The position numbers and the translations under genes were made by a program. Shown in pieces: positions 1 through 8,351 of a DNA stretch of 33,980 bases. The notes beneath the pieces are model-generated. The model did no database searches. It was not told the origin of the DNA and saw nothing but the letters and a program-made list of their open reading frames with translations. This DNA is from DASPJL01 sp035628645 (GTDB lineage Bacteria > Bacteroidota > Bacteroidia > Cytophagales > Cyclobacteriaceae): assembly GCA_035628645.1 (NCBI GenBank), contig DASPJL010000191.1, positions 1 through 33,980 of the forward strand. The letters are read 5' to 3'. The first letter of the stretch is position 1. The number at the start of each line of letters is the position of its first letter.

Positions 1-368
1 CTGTTTCTCATAATGTGAGCTTACCCGCAGGGCAATATGCTATAGGATTAGCTTCTTCAACAGGGGGATTGAATATCAACAGAATTACTATAACAAACAA
101 CCTGGCTGCAAGATTAGGGGCAGATGAGGAATCAGAGGCTGCATCTACAAACCTGGTATTATATCCAAATCCAGTTGAATCTGATTTATTCTTTACGGAA
201 ATACCGGAAGGCGCTAAAGTGGTGGTTAGAAATTTAAGAGGTGAGCAAGTGCTTAAAGGAAGCGTTGAAGATAAATCAATCAATCTTTCTGCCTTAAAAA
301 GTGGTCTGTACATCATCTTTATCAATGATGGAAAGACTATTAAAGCAAAGCAGATCATTAAAAAATAA
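1..368 (+). CDS. Secreted protein, C-terminal part with T9SS type A sorting domain (5' end outside window)
   Basis: The reading frame is open from the left edge, so this is the C-terminal end of a longer protein and the in-frame GTG at 15 is not a credible start. The first ~30 visible residues (LPAGQYAIGLASSTGGLNIN, then RITI) resemble the last strands of a carbohydrate-binding-module-type beta-sandwich. The last ~75 residues form a classic type IX secretion C-terminal domain: a YPNPV motif, a VVVRNLRGEQV strand, an L-x-x-L-x-x-G-L-Y-I-I turn, and a basic end (IIKK). In this family the domain directs export across the outer membrane and is then cleaved, leaving the protein secreted or surface-attached. 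The function of the missing N-terminal part cannot be told; a glycan-active enzyme is only a guess from the beta-sandwich. Confidence 0.88.
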   Translation, partial: VSHNVSLPAGQYAIGLASSTGGLNINRITITNNLAARLGADEESEAASTNLVLYPNPVESDLFFTEIPEGAKVVVRNLRGEQVLKGSVEDKSINLSALKSGLYIIFINDGKTIKAKQIIKK

Positions 369-401
369 TAATCTGTTAAAATAATAAAAAGTTAAAGTCT
401 T

Positions 402-431
402 AACCGGAGGAGCGATCTTCCGGTTTTTTTT
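402..431 (+). terminator. Rho-independent terminator of the T9SS-domain gene
   Basis: A 10-bp stem begins AACCGGAG and closes with CTTCCGGTT around a GCGA tetraloop (one G-U pair), followed directly by a run of eight T. It lies 34 nt after the stop codon at 366-368. Confidence 0.9.
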
Positions 432-462
432 AACTTAAATCCTAAATTCTTTTTTTACAGAT

Positions 463-536
463 ATAAGTGAGATAAACTTTCAAAAATCCCTGTGTAACTC
501 ACTTATGCTCTGGTGACTCCGTGGTTAAATTTTTGA
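463..536. repeat. Degenerate intergenic palindromic phrase, copy 1
   Basis: It contains a perfect 9-nt inverted repeat (ATAAGTGAG at 463-471, CTCACTTAT at 498-506), then GTGACTCCGTGGTTAAATTT. The 'CTGTGTAACTC...CTCCGTGGTTAAA' wording recurs in altered form near 9.8 kb and 32.7 kb, and is related to the array at 14.6 kb. It lies between the T9SS gene terminator and the convergent DUF421 gene, so a terminator-like role on the minus strand is possible. Confidence 0.5.
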
Positions 537-549
537 GCTCGTTGTAGAA

Positions 550-990
550 TTAAGAAGGAATAATGGAAATACTGCCATCTATTTCGAGTACTGCATATTT
601 GATTTGATCCATTCTTTCCAACCCATGTTTTGAGCGTGCGGCTTCAAGAACGTCTTCTTCCTGTATCCTGCACTTTCTCATTCTTTCCTTTAAAGGCTTT
701 CCTTTATCTACTACTACTAAAGGTGCCCCCTCCACTACTTTGTCTATTGCCTTGAATTTATTCTTTAATTGGGAAAGCAATAAATCAACGCCCACCAAAG
801 TGGTAATCACTATCAATGAATTTGTAATGGAAAAATCATCTCCCAGCAAGGCTTGTTGAGTGGCCTCTCCTATAATAAGCAATAAAATAAAATCAAAAGT
901 AGTAGCCTGGGATAAGCTTCTTTTTCCAGTAATCCTGAAAATAATCAGCAGAAATAAATAAATGATTACTCCTCTTAATACAGGGTTCAT
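550..990 (-). CDS. DUF421 (YetF-like) membrane protein
   Basis: A 146-residue protein with the usual DUF421 layout: hydrophobic N-terminal segments at about residues 5-20, 32-50 and 56-73 (the middle one carries FDFILLLIIGEATQQALLG), then a small C-terminal cytoplasmic domain with VVVDKGKPL and a final strand pair (KYAVLEIDGSISIIP). The conserved R-x-x-GKRSLSQ-x-T-x-FDF-x-LLL-x-IGE signature is clear. The length is short for the family, which often reaches 160-230 residues, and the C-terminus is trimmed. The start ATG lies 3 nt after the stop codon of the upstream gene, so the two are probably translationally coupled. The family has been linked to spore or stress envelope functions in Bacillus, but no biochemical role can be assigned here. 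A second DUF421 gene lies at 15054. Confidence 0.85.
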   Translation of the reverse strand: MNPVLRGVIIYLFLLIIFRITGKRSLSQATTFDFILLLIIGEATQQALLGDDFSITNSLIVITTLVGVDLLLSQLKNKFKAIDKVVEGAPLVVVDKGKPLKERMRKCRIQEEDVLEAARSKHGLERMDQIKYAVLEIDGSISIIPS

Positions 991-993
991 AAC

Positions 994-1479
994 CTAGGGA
1001 TATATATAATGGGATAACGTGAATGTGCTGTTGTTCACTTTGATATTACTGTTTACACTTCCGATGTTATTGCTTTTTAAAAAAAAGTCAATGCTTAAGA
1101 TGCCTTTGCTGCTAAAGTAGAAGATTTGATTTCCGTTTTCTACTTCGGTATCATTTGGTTCAGGCGTAATTTTTTCTATTTGAAAATTGTTAAAATACTC
1201 CTGGGGAAATTGAACCTTTGCAACACCTTCCGCTTCACCGGCCTCAATCTTTAATTTCATGTGAGATTCATACCGTGTATATTTTTCAAATTCTATAGAA
1301 TTGGTATCATCTGCTGCCTTTTTTATACTCACTGGCCCATTACCAAAAAAACCTATTGCCGCGGCGGTAAGGAATAAGATAAAAACAATCAATAATATCC
1401 GTTGAGCCTTCCAGCCTTTTTCATGAAGGTCCATTCTCTCATCCAGCTCTAATGAATGTTTTATTTTTTCAACTGCCAT
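994..1479 (-). CDS. Hypothetical protein with one transmembrane segment, coupled to DUF421 gene
   Basis: I do not recognise the family. The 161-residue product has a charged N-terminal tail of about 28 residues (KHSLELDERMDLHEKGWKAQ), one strong membrane helix at about 29-46 (ILLIVFILFLTAAAIGFF), and a roughly 110-residue outer domain rich in beta-strand patterns (YESHMKLKIEAGEAEGVAKV). This suggests an inner-membrane protein with a periplasmic beta domain. It is the first gene of a two-gene minus-strand unit and ends 3 nt before the DUF421 start, so the pair may work together. The start ATG is preceded by an AT-rich leader with no visible Shine-Dalgarno sequence. Confidence 0.7.
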   Translation of the reverse strand: MAVEKIKHSLELDERMDLHEKGWKAQRILLIVFILFLTAAAIGFFGNGPVSIKKAADDTNSIEFEKYTRYESHMKLKIEAGEAEGVAKVQFPQEYFNNFQIEKITPEPNDTEVENGNQIFYFSSKGILSIDFFLKSNNIGSVNSNIKVNNSTFTLSHYIYP

Positions 1480-1710
1480 TTTATAAAAGAAACGTGGAAT
1501 ATAAATACGGCTAAAAAGTATAGAAGTTGAAACAATAAAAACGTTTTTAAGAACTGTGTTAAGGCTTTTTAAACTTTTTAAAAAATACTTTCAAATACGG
1601 TATCTTTATTTGAAACTTTTTAAATTACGTCTCATACATATTTTATATTAATTCAGTAGAATGAATTGAAGCTGTAAAAGAAAGGAACAATCGGAGGGAA
1701 ACAAGTTAGC

Positions 1711-2544
1711 ATGGAGGACCTTACCCGTAATCAAATTAAAGAACTACTTGAGAGCCTGTATGACAGATATGGCTATGACTTCAGGGATTATAATACAGCA
1801 CATATTAAAAGAAGGTTGACAAACAGAATGACGTTGTCCCAGCTTTCAAGTTCTGAGGAATTTAGAAACAAAGTATTAGAGGAGCCTTCGTTTGCTTCGC
1901 TTCTTCTTAAAGATCTTTCAATACAGGTAACAGAAATGTTCCGCGATCCCTCTTTTTATCAGGCTTTAAGAAATACCGTTATCCCTTTACTTAAAACCTA
2001 TTCCTTTTTGAAAATATGGCATGCCGGTACTGCGTCAGGTGAAGAAGTCTATTCCATTGCCATCATTTTAAAAGAAGAGAATTTATATGATAGATGCCTG
2101 ATATATGCTACCGATTTTAATCAGCAGGCATTGGACAAAGGCAGGGAAGGAATTTATTCTGATGAAAAGATTCAGGAAAATATAAAGAATTACAGGCTTT
2201 CGGGCGGAGAGGGTTCCTTAAGTGATCATTTTGTTTATAAGTACAATAAGATCATTATGAATGCAAGCCTTAGGAAAAATATAGTTTGGGCAAATCATAA
2301 TCTTGTAACTGACAGTGTATTTGCCGAAGCTAACCTGATTCTTTGCAGAAATGTAATGATCTACTTTAATAAAGATCTTCAAAATAAGGTTCATAACCTT
2401 TTCTTGCAAAGCCTTTCAAATGGAGGTATTTTATGTCTGGGAATGAAGGAAAATATGGAGTTTACTGAAGCGAAGGATAAGTATATGATTCTTGATAAAA
2501 AAAATAAGATTTATAAGAAAAAGTATCAATTTAGTAATCACTAG
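1711..2544 (+). CDS. cheR: CheR-type protein-glutamate O-methyltransferase
   Basis: Transfers methyl groups from S-adenosylmethionine to glutamates of signalling proteins. The 277-residue protein has the N-terminal all-alpha CheR domain (residues ~5-65), the TEMFRD motif (74-79), the SAM-binding loop W103-HAGTASGEE-VYS ending near 115, the acidic ATD (133-135), and the CRNVMIYF motif (212-219). All hallmark motifs are present. There is no C-terminal TPR or PAS extension, so it is a solo enzyme. The stop codon overlaps the GTG of the next gene by one base (TAGTG), implying translational coupling with CheB. No CheA, CheW or classical MCP is visible nearby. The likely substrate is therefore the downstream MCP-like sensor kinase; that is inference. 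Confidence 0.95.
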   Translation: MEDLTRNQIKELLESLYDRYGYDFRDYNTAHIKRRLTNRMTLSQLSSSEEFRNKVLEEPSFASLLLKDLSIQVTEMFRDPSFYQALRNTVIPLLKTYSFLKIWHAGTASGEEVYSIAIILKEENLYDRCLIYATDFNQQALDKGREGIYSDEKIQENIKNYRLSGGEGSLSDHFVYKYNKIIMNASLRKNIVWANHNLVTDSVFAEANLILCRNVMIYFNKDLQNKVHNLFLQSLSNGGILCLGMKENMEFTEAKDKYMILDKKNKIYKKKYQFSNH

Positions 2545-3119
2545 TGGATAATATAAAAGCTGTTGTTATAGGTTCATCCAGCGGAGGGATAAATGCTTTA
2601 AGTTTTATTCTGGAAAGGCTTCCGGCTGATTTTAAAATTCCGGTATTGGTCGTACAACATCTACATGCTGAATCCGAGGGTTACTGGATTGATCTTATTA
2701 ACAAGAAATCAAATGTCATTGTGAAGGAAGCCGACAACAAAGAGAATATACAGGAAGGACACGTCTATATTGCCCCTCCTGACTATCATTTGTTGGTGGA
2801 TTATGATGATACCATAGCGCTTTCAAAAGACGAAAAGGTAAATTTTTCCAGGCCATCTGTTGATGTTTTGTTTGAATCTGCTTCTGATGTATATGGTACA
2901 CGTTTGGCAGGAATAGTTTTAACCGGAGCCAATGATGATGGCGCTCAAGGCTTGAAAAGAATCAAGGAGAAAGGTGGAATAACGATAGTGCAAGATCCTG
3001 CAGAGGCTGCATACAAAGAAATGCCCGAAGCGGCAATAAGGAAGTCGAAAACAGATTTTATTCTTTCATTACATGGAATTGTAGAATTCCTTAAAAAAAG
3101 TAATATTAAAATACGATAG
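2544..3119 (+). CDS. cheB: CheB-type protein-glutamate methylesterase, no receiver domain
   Basis: Removes methyl groups from (or deamidates) glutamate/glutamine sites on signalling proteins. The 191-residue protein consists of the catalytic domain alone; the N-terminal receiver that normally controls CheB is absent. The Ser-His-Asp triad can be placed as S12 (IGSSSGG), H39 (VVQHLHAES) and D132 (LTGANDDGAQGL). Translation starts at GTG, whose first base is the last base of the cheR stop codon, so expression depends on CheR translation. The sensor kinase begins 9 nt after its stop. Without a receiver domain, activity must be set by expression, a partner protein, or the methylation target itself. 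Confidence 0.95.
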   Translation: MDNIKAVVIGSSSGGINALSFILERLPADFKIPVLVVQHLHAESEGYWIDLINKKSNVIVKEADNKENIQEGHVYIAPPDYHLLVDYDDTIALSKDEKVNFSRPSVDVLFESASDVYGTRLAGIVLTGANDDGAQGLKRIKEKGGITIVQDPAEAAYKEMPEAAIRKSKTDFILSLHGIVEFLKKSNIKIR

Positions 3120-3128
3120 ATCCATTTT

Positions 3129-6100
3129 ATGAATACTACAATAAAGACAAAGCTTTTCTTTGGAATTACTACCATACTGGTGGTACTCTTTTTTACATTA
3201 TTTTATACCGTAAGTCAATTGAATTCTGCCAATGAAAGGATGGTGAAAATTGTAGACATAGCAGGAAGCCGCATTGCGTTATCTAATGAATTGATGTATG
3301 AGGTAATGGATATTACCCGAAATGAAAAGAACATCATCCTTGAAAAAGATGCAAGGGAAATTTTTAAATATGAACAAGAAATCCACAAGAGGGTTGAGAA
3401 TATAGATAAAAATATAGGGGAGTTCGAAGAGTCGTCGGATTCAAGGACAAAAAAGTTAACGCCCGAGTTTAAAAGAACCTGGAATGAATATAGAAGCTTT
3501 GTAATTGAAATTATAAGACAGGTTAAGAATAATAATCAGGACAGTGCTTATCAAATATCAATTAATGAATCGAGGGAAAGCCGGACTTCTGTAGTTAATC
3601 TTTTAAATGAAATCATTGATTTCAGCAAGCAAAGAATGCAGCAGGATAAGATTTCAAGTCAGGAAGCCTATGATGCGAGCGTAAAAATAATTATTGTACT
3701 GGTTGTCCTTTCCATTTTGTTGACCGGGTTTCTGACTTACTGGATTATAACAACCATCACTTCCAGAATTAACGGAATTGCTGAAAGGGCTCAAAAAATA
3801 GCCTCACGCGAGTTAGTTCAAATTGACATCAAGGAACAGATTAACGATGAGCTAACTCCCATTTCGGCATCTCTTTATGATATCCTTGAAAGTTTTCGGG
3901 AAGTGGCAATTAATGCCAATGAAATAGCTAAAGGAGATTATAGTGTTAAAATAAATCCTAAATCGGAAAAGGACTTTCTTGGGAATGCTTTGAACAAGAT
4001 GAGCCTGATGCTTGAAAAAACAACCGCTGAAAATAAACGGCACAACTGGTTAACCACCGGTCAGAATCTGCTAAATGAAAAATTAAGAGGTGATCAGTCA
4101 TTGGAGCGATTGGTTGAAAATGCAATTCTTTTTTTATCCGAATACTCAAAAGCCAATATCGGCGCCTTGTATCTGATGCAGGATAACGGATCTTTGTTAC
4201 TTACAGGTAGGTTTGCCTTTAGTCCTTCTGAAGTGACAAAGGAAGTTTACGCTCCGGGAGAAGGCCTTCCCGGACAGGCAGCAGTGAATAAGAGCTTAAT
4301 CCATCTCAATAATGTGAAACAGGAAAACCTGAGGGTGACCTCATCAATATTGGATGCAAAACCTGAAAATATAATAGTCATTCCATTTTTTAAAGATGAG
4401 AAATTACTTGGCGTAATTGAATTGGGAAAGATTGGAAGCTTTTCCGAAGACAGTGTAGAGTTTATTAAAAATTCAATGCAAACGATAGGAATTGTTGTTG
4501 CCTCAGCCATCAATAGAACGCAAATACAAGACCTTCTTGAAGAGACACAAAGACAGGGCGAGGAGCTTCAGGTGCAGCAGGAAGAATTAAAGCAGGCAAA
4601 TGAAGAGCTTGAGGAGCAAACTCAAAATTTAAAGCGTCAGCAGGAAGAGCTGCAAGTGGTCAATGAAGAACTGGAGGAACAAAGTTTTAATGTTGAATTA
4701 AAAAACAAAGCGCTGGAAGAAGCAAAAGGAGAAATTGAGAAAAAGAGCCTGGAGGTAGAAATGAGCAGCAGGTACAAATCTCAGTTTTTGGCAAATATGT
4801 CCCACGAACTTAGAACGCCTCTTAACAGCTTGCTGATATTGTCCAAAGATCTTTCGGACAATAAGAAAAAGAATCTTGATGAAACCCAGATTGAAAGTGC
4901 GAAGATCATCTATAAAAGCGGCAAGGACCTTCTGCAATTGATAAATGAAGTATTGGACCTGTCCAAAATTGAAGCGGGAAGGATGGACCTCAATACAGAC
5001 GATCTGGAAATATCGGAGATCGTGAATAATATTAACAGGAACTTTAGTCATATCGCCAGAGAAAAAGGCTTGTCGCTTAATGTCAATGTAGACGATTCGC
5101 TACCAGCGCTTATTCACACAGATCCACAAAGGTTGGATCAGATTATTAAAAACCTTTTATCCAATGCCATAAAGTTTACCGAAAGAGGCAGTGTTGCCGT
5201 TTCATTCCGGAAGAATTCCCAGAATATGGTTGAGATAGAGGTAAAGGATACAGGTATCGGGATTCCGGCTGAAAAACAAAGGGCGGTTTTTGAAGCATTT
5301 CAACAGGCTGACGGAAGTACTTCCAGAAAATATGGCGGAACAGGTCTTGGCTTATCAATTTCAAAACAGCTCGCTAAATTGCTCGGTGGAGAAATCAAGT
5401 TGTCCAGCAAAGCCAATGAAGGTTCTGCATTTACCCTGGTCATCCCGTTGTATTTATCTGTGAGTAATAATATTCTTGAATCCCAACCTGAATTAGCGAA
5501 ACCTCCCGTTACCATAATCAGCAAAAATGAGGGATTCGTCAATTACGATTCTATTCCCGACGACCGTGATTCAATTGCTGAAAAAGATAAAACGATCTTA
5601 ATTGTGGAAGATGACCTGAAATTTGCAGGAATTGTGATGAAACAAGCCCAAACGAAAGGTTTTAAGGTTTTGGTAGCAGCCACCGGAGAAGACGGACTGA
5701 TCCTGGCAGAGCGATTTGTACCCAATGCAATAATTCTGGATATGGGCCTACCGGGGATGGAAGGAAGATTGGTTCTCACTGAACTTAAAGCGAATCCTTC
5801 CCTGCGCCACATTCCTGTGCATATTATTTCCGCATTTGAGCGTACCATAGATTCAATAAAAGCAGGAGCCGTAGAATACTTAGTGAAACCGGTCGATAAA
5901 GATCAGTTAGAAGAAGCTTTTCAAAGAATAGAAAACTTCATCAACAGGAAAATGAGGAACTTGTTAATTATAGAGGATGATGAAAGTTCAAGGAAATCCA
6001 TAAAAGTTTTAATTGGTAATGGAGATGTAAAGTGCTTTGAGGCAGGAAGCGGAAAAGAGGCTTTGGACATACTGGACAACACTCAGATTGACTGTATTGT

Positions 6101-6758
6101 GTTGGACCTAGGTTTGCCGGATATTTCAGGATTTGATCTCATTAAAAAAATTCAGAAACAGAAAAATGTGAAAATCCCTCCGATAATAGTTTATACCGGA
6201 AAGGAGCTTTCGAAAGAAGAAAATGATGAGCTGCAAAACTTTGCAGAATCCATAATCATTAAAGGTGTGAAGTCCGAAGAACGGCTCCTGGATGAAACAG
6301 CCCTGTTCCTGCACAGGACGATCAGTAGTCTTCCTGACAAAAAGAAGGAAATTATCAAAGAAATGTATGATAAGGAGGCAATTTTTCATCATAAAAAAAT
6401 TCTTATAGCAGACGATGATATGAGAAACGTGTTCGCTTTATCTAAAGTCCTCAAAGAACATGGAATGGAAATTATAAAAGCTGAAAATGGGATCAAAGCT
6501 TTGGAAGCAATAAAAAATCATCCGGATATTGATTTGGTTTTGATGGATGTAATGATGCCTGAAATGGACGGGTTAGAAGCCATAAGGAGAATCCGTGAGC
6601 AGGAAATTTATAAAGACCTTCCCATTTTAACTTTAACAGCAAAGGCTATGAAGGAAGATAGAAAAAAATGCATAGATGCCGGCGCCAATGATTATATAAG
6701 CAAGCCAATTGAGCTTGAGCGCCTTTTATCATTAATGAAAATTTGGATCAGGAAGTAA
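3129..6758 (+). CDS. Hybrid sensor histidine kinase: 4HB_MCP-HAMP-GAF-coiled coil-HisKA-HATPase-REC-REC-REC
   Basis: A 1209-residue membrane kinase. TM1 lies at about residues 7-27, then a periplasmic four-helix bundle like that of chemoreceptors (~30-185), TM2 (~187-208), a HAMP-type linker region (~209-310), a GAF domain (~328-465), and a long Glu/Gln-rich coiled coil (~468-555) with a 21-residue tandem repeat. The kinase core has H559 in SHELRTP, N679 in LLSNAIKF, DTGIGIP and GGTGLGLSIS. Three receiver domains follow with acceptors D871 (LDMGLPG), D993 (LDLGLPD) and D1140 (MDVMMPEMDG); each keeps its acidic pocket and conserved lysine. There is no HPt domain. It follows cheB by 9 nt. The chemoreceptor-like input half beside CheR and CheB suggests sensitivity adjustment by methylation (inference). 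Confidence 0.95.
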   Translation: MNTTIKTKLFFGITTILVVLFFTLFYTVSQLNSANERMVKIVDIAGSRIALSNELMYEVMDITRNEKNIILEKDAREIFKYEQEIHKRVENIDKNIGEFEESSDSRTKKLTPEFKRTWNEYRSFVIEIIRQVKNNNQDSAYQISINESRESRTSVVNLLNEIIDFSKQRMQQDKISSQEAYDASVKIIIVLVVLSILLTGFLTYWIITTITSRINGIAERAQKIASRELVQIDIKEQINDELTPISASLYDILESFREVAINANEIAKGDYSVKINPKSEKDFLGNALNKMSLMLEKTTAENKRHNWLTTGQNLLNEKLRGDQSLERLVENAILFLSEYSKANIGALYLMQDNGSLLLTGRFAFSPSEVTKEVYAPGEGLPGQAAVNKSLIHLNNVKQENLRVTSSILDAKPENIIVIPFFKDEKLLGVIELGKIGSFSEDSVEFIKNSMQTIGIVVASAINRTQIQDLLEETQRQGEELQVQQEELKQANEELEEQTQNLKRQQEELQVVNEELEEQSFNVELKNKALEEAKGEIEKKSLEVEMSSRYKSQFLANMSHELRTPLNSLLILSKDLSDNKKKNLDETQIESAKIIYKSGKDLLQLINEVLDLSKIEAGRMDLNTDDLEISEIVNNINRNFSHIAREKGLSLNVNVDDSLPALIHTDPQRLDQIIKNLLSNAIKFTERGSVAVSFRKNSQNMVEIEVKDTGIGIPAEKQRAVFEAFQQADGSTSRKYGGTGLGLSISKQLAKLLGGEIKLSSKANEGSAFTLVIPLYLSVSNNILESQPELAKPPVTIISKNEGFVNYDSIPDDRDSIAEKDKTILIVEDDLKFAGIVMKQAQTKGFKVLVAATGEDGLILAERFVPNAIILDMGLPGMEGRLVLTELKANPSLRHIPVHIISAFERTIDSIKAGAVEYLVKPVDKDQLEEAFQRIENFINRKMRNLLIIEDDESSRKSIKVLIGNGDVKCFEAGSGKEALDILDNTQIDCIVLDLGLPDISGFDLIKKIQKQKNVKIPPIIVYTGKELSKEENDELQNFAESIIIKGVKSEERLLDETALFLHRTISSLPDKKKEIIKEMYDKEAIFHHKKILIADDDMRNVFALSKVLKEHGMEIIKAENGIKALEAIKNHPDIDLVLMDVMMPEMDGLEAIRRIREQEIYKDLPILTLTAKAMKEDRKKCIDAGANDYISKPIELERLLSLMKIWIRK

Positions 6759-6784
6759 ATTGTACCCTTTAAACGTATTAACCC

Positions 6785-7906
6785 ATGAACAGTAAGCCTA
6801 AAATTCTAGTGGTAGATGATAAAAAGGAGAACATTGTTGCCATTGAAACAGTCTTGAGAGACCTGGATGTAGAGTTGATTTCGACGACCAGCGGTAATGA
6901 AGCCCTTAGAGAAACATTGCATCATCAGTTTGCGCTTGCTTTAATTGATATCCAGATGCCCGAGATGGACGGATACGAATTGGCAGCCATTCTGAGGGAG
7001 GATGAAAAAACCGCTAATCTGCCATTTATATTTATTTCAGGCATTTATACCGATCATATTAATGTGTTTAAAGGGTATGAAAAAGGTGCTTTTAGCTTTA
7101 TTACAAAGCCATTTCAACCTGAGATTCTGATAAATAAGGTAAAACTTTTTGTAGAAATACATCAGCACGAGTTAATGCTTAAGAAATTAAACAACGACCT
7201 GGGACGAAAGAATGAAGAGTTGGTGGTTCTCAATAAAGAACTGGAAGCATTTACCTATTCCGTTTCCCATGATTTACGTGCACCTTTGAGAGCAATTAAT
7301 GGATACTCGCAAATTTTATTAAAAGAGCATACTGAGTCGGTGGATGAGGAAACAAAAAGGCTTTTAAATATTGTCAGCGTAAATGCTACAAAAATGGGAG
7401 AGCTTATTGAAAATTTACTCTCTTTTTCTAAAATGGGTAAGCGGGAGGTGAATAAAGGCAAAGTGGATATGGGCCTTTTGGCGAAGTCGGTGATCACAGA
7501 AATCAAAGAGACAGAACAAGGGAAAAAAGTGGTGTGGGATATTAAAGAACTCCATGATTGCTATGGTGATGATCTTTTACTCAAACATGTAGTTTCCAAT
7601 CTGATTTCAAATGCAGTAAAATATTCAGGTAAAAAGGATAGACCAATGGTCGAAATTGCCTCTCACATAAAAGATAATGAGGTTATTTATTCAATAAAGG
7701 ATAATGGTGCAGGGTTTGACATGAAATATTATAATAAACTATTTGCCGTTTTTCAAAGACTGCATCGGCCGACGGAATTTGAAGGTACTGGTGTTGGCCT
7801 GGCAATAGTACAGCGTATAGTAATGAAACATCATGGAAGGGTGTGGGCTGAGGGTACGTTAGACCAAGGCGCAACTTTTTACTTTTCAATTCCAATGGAT
7901 ATTTGA
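6785..7906 (+). CDS. Receiver-histidine kinase (REC-HisKA-HATPase)
   Basis: A 373-residue soluble protein. The N-terminal receiver (residues ~4-125) has an acidic VVDDKK pocket, acceptor D55 (LIDIQMPEMDG) and lysine in ITKPFQP. A short coiled coil (~128-150) follows, then a phytochrome-type HisKA with H162 (VSHDLRAPLRAI) and an HATPase with NLISNAVKYS, DNGAGFD and GTGVGLAIV. This REC-first architecture lets an upstream kinase switch a downstream kinase on or off by phosphorylation. It starts 26 nt after the hybrid kinase, which could be its phosphodonor, and 4 nt before a single-domain receiver, its likely target. No membrane or sensory domain is present. Confidence 0.93.
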   Translation: MNSKPKILVVDDKKENIVAIETVLRDLDVELISTTSGNEALRETLHHQFALALIDIQMPEMDGYELAAILREDEKTANLPFIFISGIYTDHINVFKGYEKGAFSFITKPFQPEILINKVKLFVEIHQHELMLKKLNNDLGRKNEELVVLNKELEAFTYSVSHDLRAPLRAINGYSQILLKEHTESVDEETKRLLNIVSVNATKMGELIENLLSFSKMGKREVNKGKVDMGLLAKSVITEIKETEQGKKVVWDIKELHDCYGDDLLLKHVVSNLISNAVKYSGKKDRPMVEIASHIKDNEVIYSIKDNGAGFDMKYYNKLFAVFQRLHRPTEFEGTGVGLAIVQRIVMKHHGRVWAEGTLDQGATFYFSIPMDI

Positions 7907-7910
7907 TTTT

Positions 7911-8351
7911 ATGGATGATTTATTAGACGTATTACTAATTGAGGACAACAGTACCGACGCCGATCTTACTATGCGTGCATTGAAAAAAAAGAATAATGGT
8001 TTGAAAATTAAACATGTGGAGGATGGAGCAGAGGCTTTGGACTTTATTTTTTCTCAGGGTGTTTATTCCAATAGAAATCCGTCATTTCTTCCCAAACTGA
8101 TTTTGATGGATCTTCAATTGCCAAGAATTAATGGACATGAGGTGTTGAAGCAAATAAAAAATAATGAGAGAACCAGGAAAACTCCCATAGTAATTTTGAC
8201 CTCCTCAAGCCATCTTCAAGACGTAATGGAATGTTATAGCAATGGGGCAAATGCCTATATGGTGAAACCTATGGATTTTGAAGAATACATTCTTCAGGTG
8301 TCAAGTGCGGTTCATTTTTGGCTTGAAATTAATTACCTGCCAACATATTGA
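7911..8351 (+). CDS. Single-domain response regulator (Rcp1-like)
   Basis: A 146-residue stand-alone receiver of the type that pairs with phytochrome-like kinases. It has LIEDN at the acidic pocket, a long alpha2-beta3 loop (FSQGVYSNRNPSFLPK) typical of Rcp1-type receivers, acceptor D67 (LMDLQLPRINGHEVL), T/S in ILTSSS and lysine in MVKPMDF. There is no output domain, so it works by protein-protein contact or as a phosphate shuttle or sink. The start ATG lies 4 nt after the stop of the receiver-kinase gene. Its last 23 bases overlap the 3' end of the opposite-strand receiver-kinase gene. Confidence 0.93.
   Translation: MDDLLDVLLIEDNSTDADLTMRALKKKNNGLKIKHVEDGAEALDFIFSQGVYSNRNPSFLPKLILMDLQLPRINGHEVLKQIKNNERTRKTPIVILTSSSHLQDVMECYSNGANAYMVKPMDFEEYILQVSSAVHFWLEINYLPTY

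Noticed and set aside
1601..1608. Promoter -7 box for cheR (TATCTTTA)
   Set aside because: One base off the Bacteroidota consensus and no matching -33 box at proper distance; kept only as a comparison with the same word before the TPP riboswitch.
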